DNA of 6,008 bases from Pseudomonadota bacterium (GTDB lineage Bacteria > Desulfobacterota > Desulfobacteria > Desulfobacterales > Desulfobacteraceae), in the NCBI GenBank assembly GCA_018812385.1, contig JAHJDU010000055.1:1-6008 (forward strand), read 5' to 3'. Both the position numbers and the translations under genes were made by a program. Shown one piece after another: positions 5,892-6,008 of the stretch. Each line of letters opens with the position of its first letter. Positions within the stretch are counted from its first letter, which is position 1. The notes beneath the pieces were generated by a model, which was not told where the DNA came from, searched no databases, and saw only the letters and a list, made by a program, of their open reading frames with translations.

Positions 5892-5978
5892 ACACGCCTG
5901 TTATAGTCCGAAACGTATTTTATTATCAGTGTATTCAAAATCCTGTTTAAGAGACCTTTTAAAATCGAATACCTATAT

Positions 5979-6008
5979 ATGAAGCAAGCCTTGTATCACT
6001 ATTGTACG
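5979..6008 (+). CDS. possible start of an ORF running off the window
   Basis: ATG followed by ten open codons to the edge, MKQALYHYCT. The LYHY start recalls proteins of the DUF2971 type, which often begin LYHYTS, but ten residues cannot prove it, and no Shine-Dalgarno precedes it. The rest of 5892-5978 shows no gene, tRNA or terminator. Confidence 0.2.
   Translation, partial: MKQALYHYCT

Overview
The window looks like chromosomal DNA from a moderately AT-rich Gram-negative bacterium. The best guess is a sulfate-reducing deltaproteobacterium of the Desulfobacteraceae/Desulfobacter type. That guess rests on the gene order ribF-def-fmt-rsmB-PASTA protein and on the general character of the proteins, not on any marker gene, so it is an inference.

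Left block (1-4778, minus strand): one tightly packed operon read from right to left. It encodes RibF (FMN/FAD synthesis), Def (peptide deformylase), Fmt (Met-tRNAi formyltransferase), RsmB (16S rRNA m5C967 methyltransferase) and a membrane-anchored PASTA-domain protein cut by the window edge. Every junction overlaps: 32 nt at ribF/def, then GTGA, ATGA and GTGA stop/start overlaps, so the whole unit looks translationally coupled. Fmt and Def form the formylation/deformylation cycle of bacterial initiation, RsmB modifies the ribosome, and RibF supplies flavin cofactors. The reading frame of rsmB is broken by one extra A in a run of ten A's, just before the catalytic-cysteine motif. This is the most notable anomaly here.

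Centre (4779-5130): a short intergenic region with two opposed promoter candidates that share the same symmetric TATATA box, one for the leftward operon and one for two tandem tRNA-Leu genes (anticodons CAG and TAG, both with encoded CCA). A strong rho-independent terminator closes the tRNA unit.

Right block (5131-6008, plus strand): a toxin-antitoxin pair of the HigBA/Gp49-like plus XRE type, toxin first, with an 8-nt overlap. It is preceded by two abutting palindromes that probably form its operator. The antitoxin has a near-perfect Shine-Dalgarno site and the toxin has none. The position just after a tRNA terminator suggests an accessory insertion beside a housekeeping region. The last 117 bases hold no confident gene; a possible ORF start lies at the extreme edge.

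I did not find a clearly new biological system. The best candidates for follow-up are the rsmB homopolymer frameshift, the shared bidirectional promoter and the toxin-antitoxin control region.
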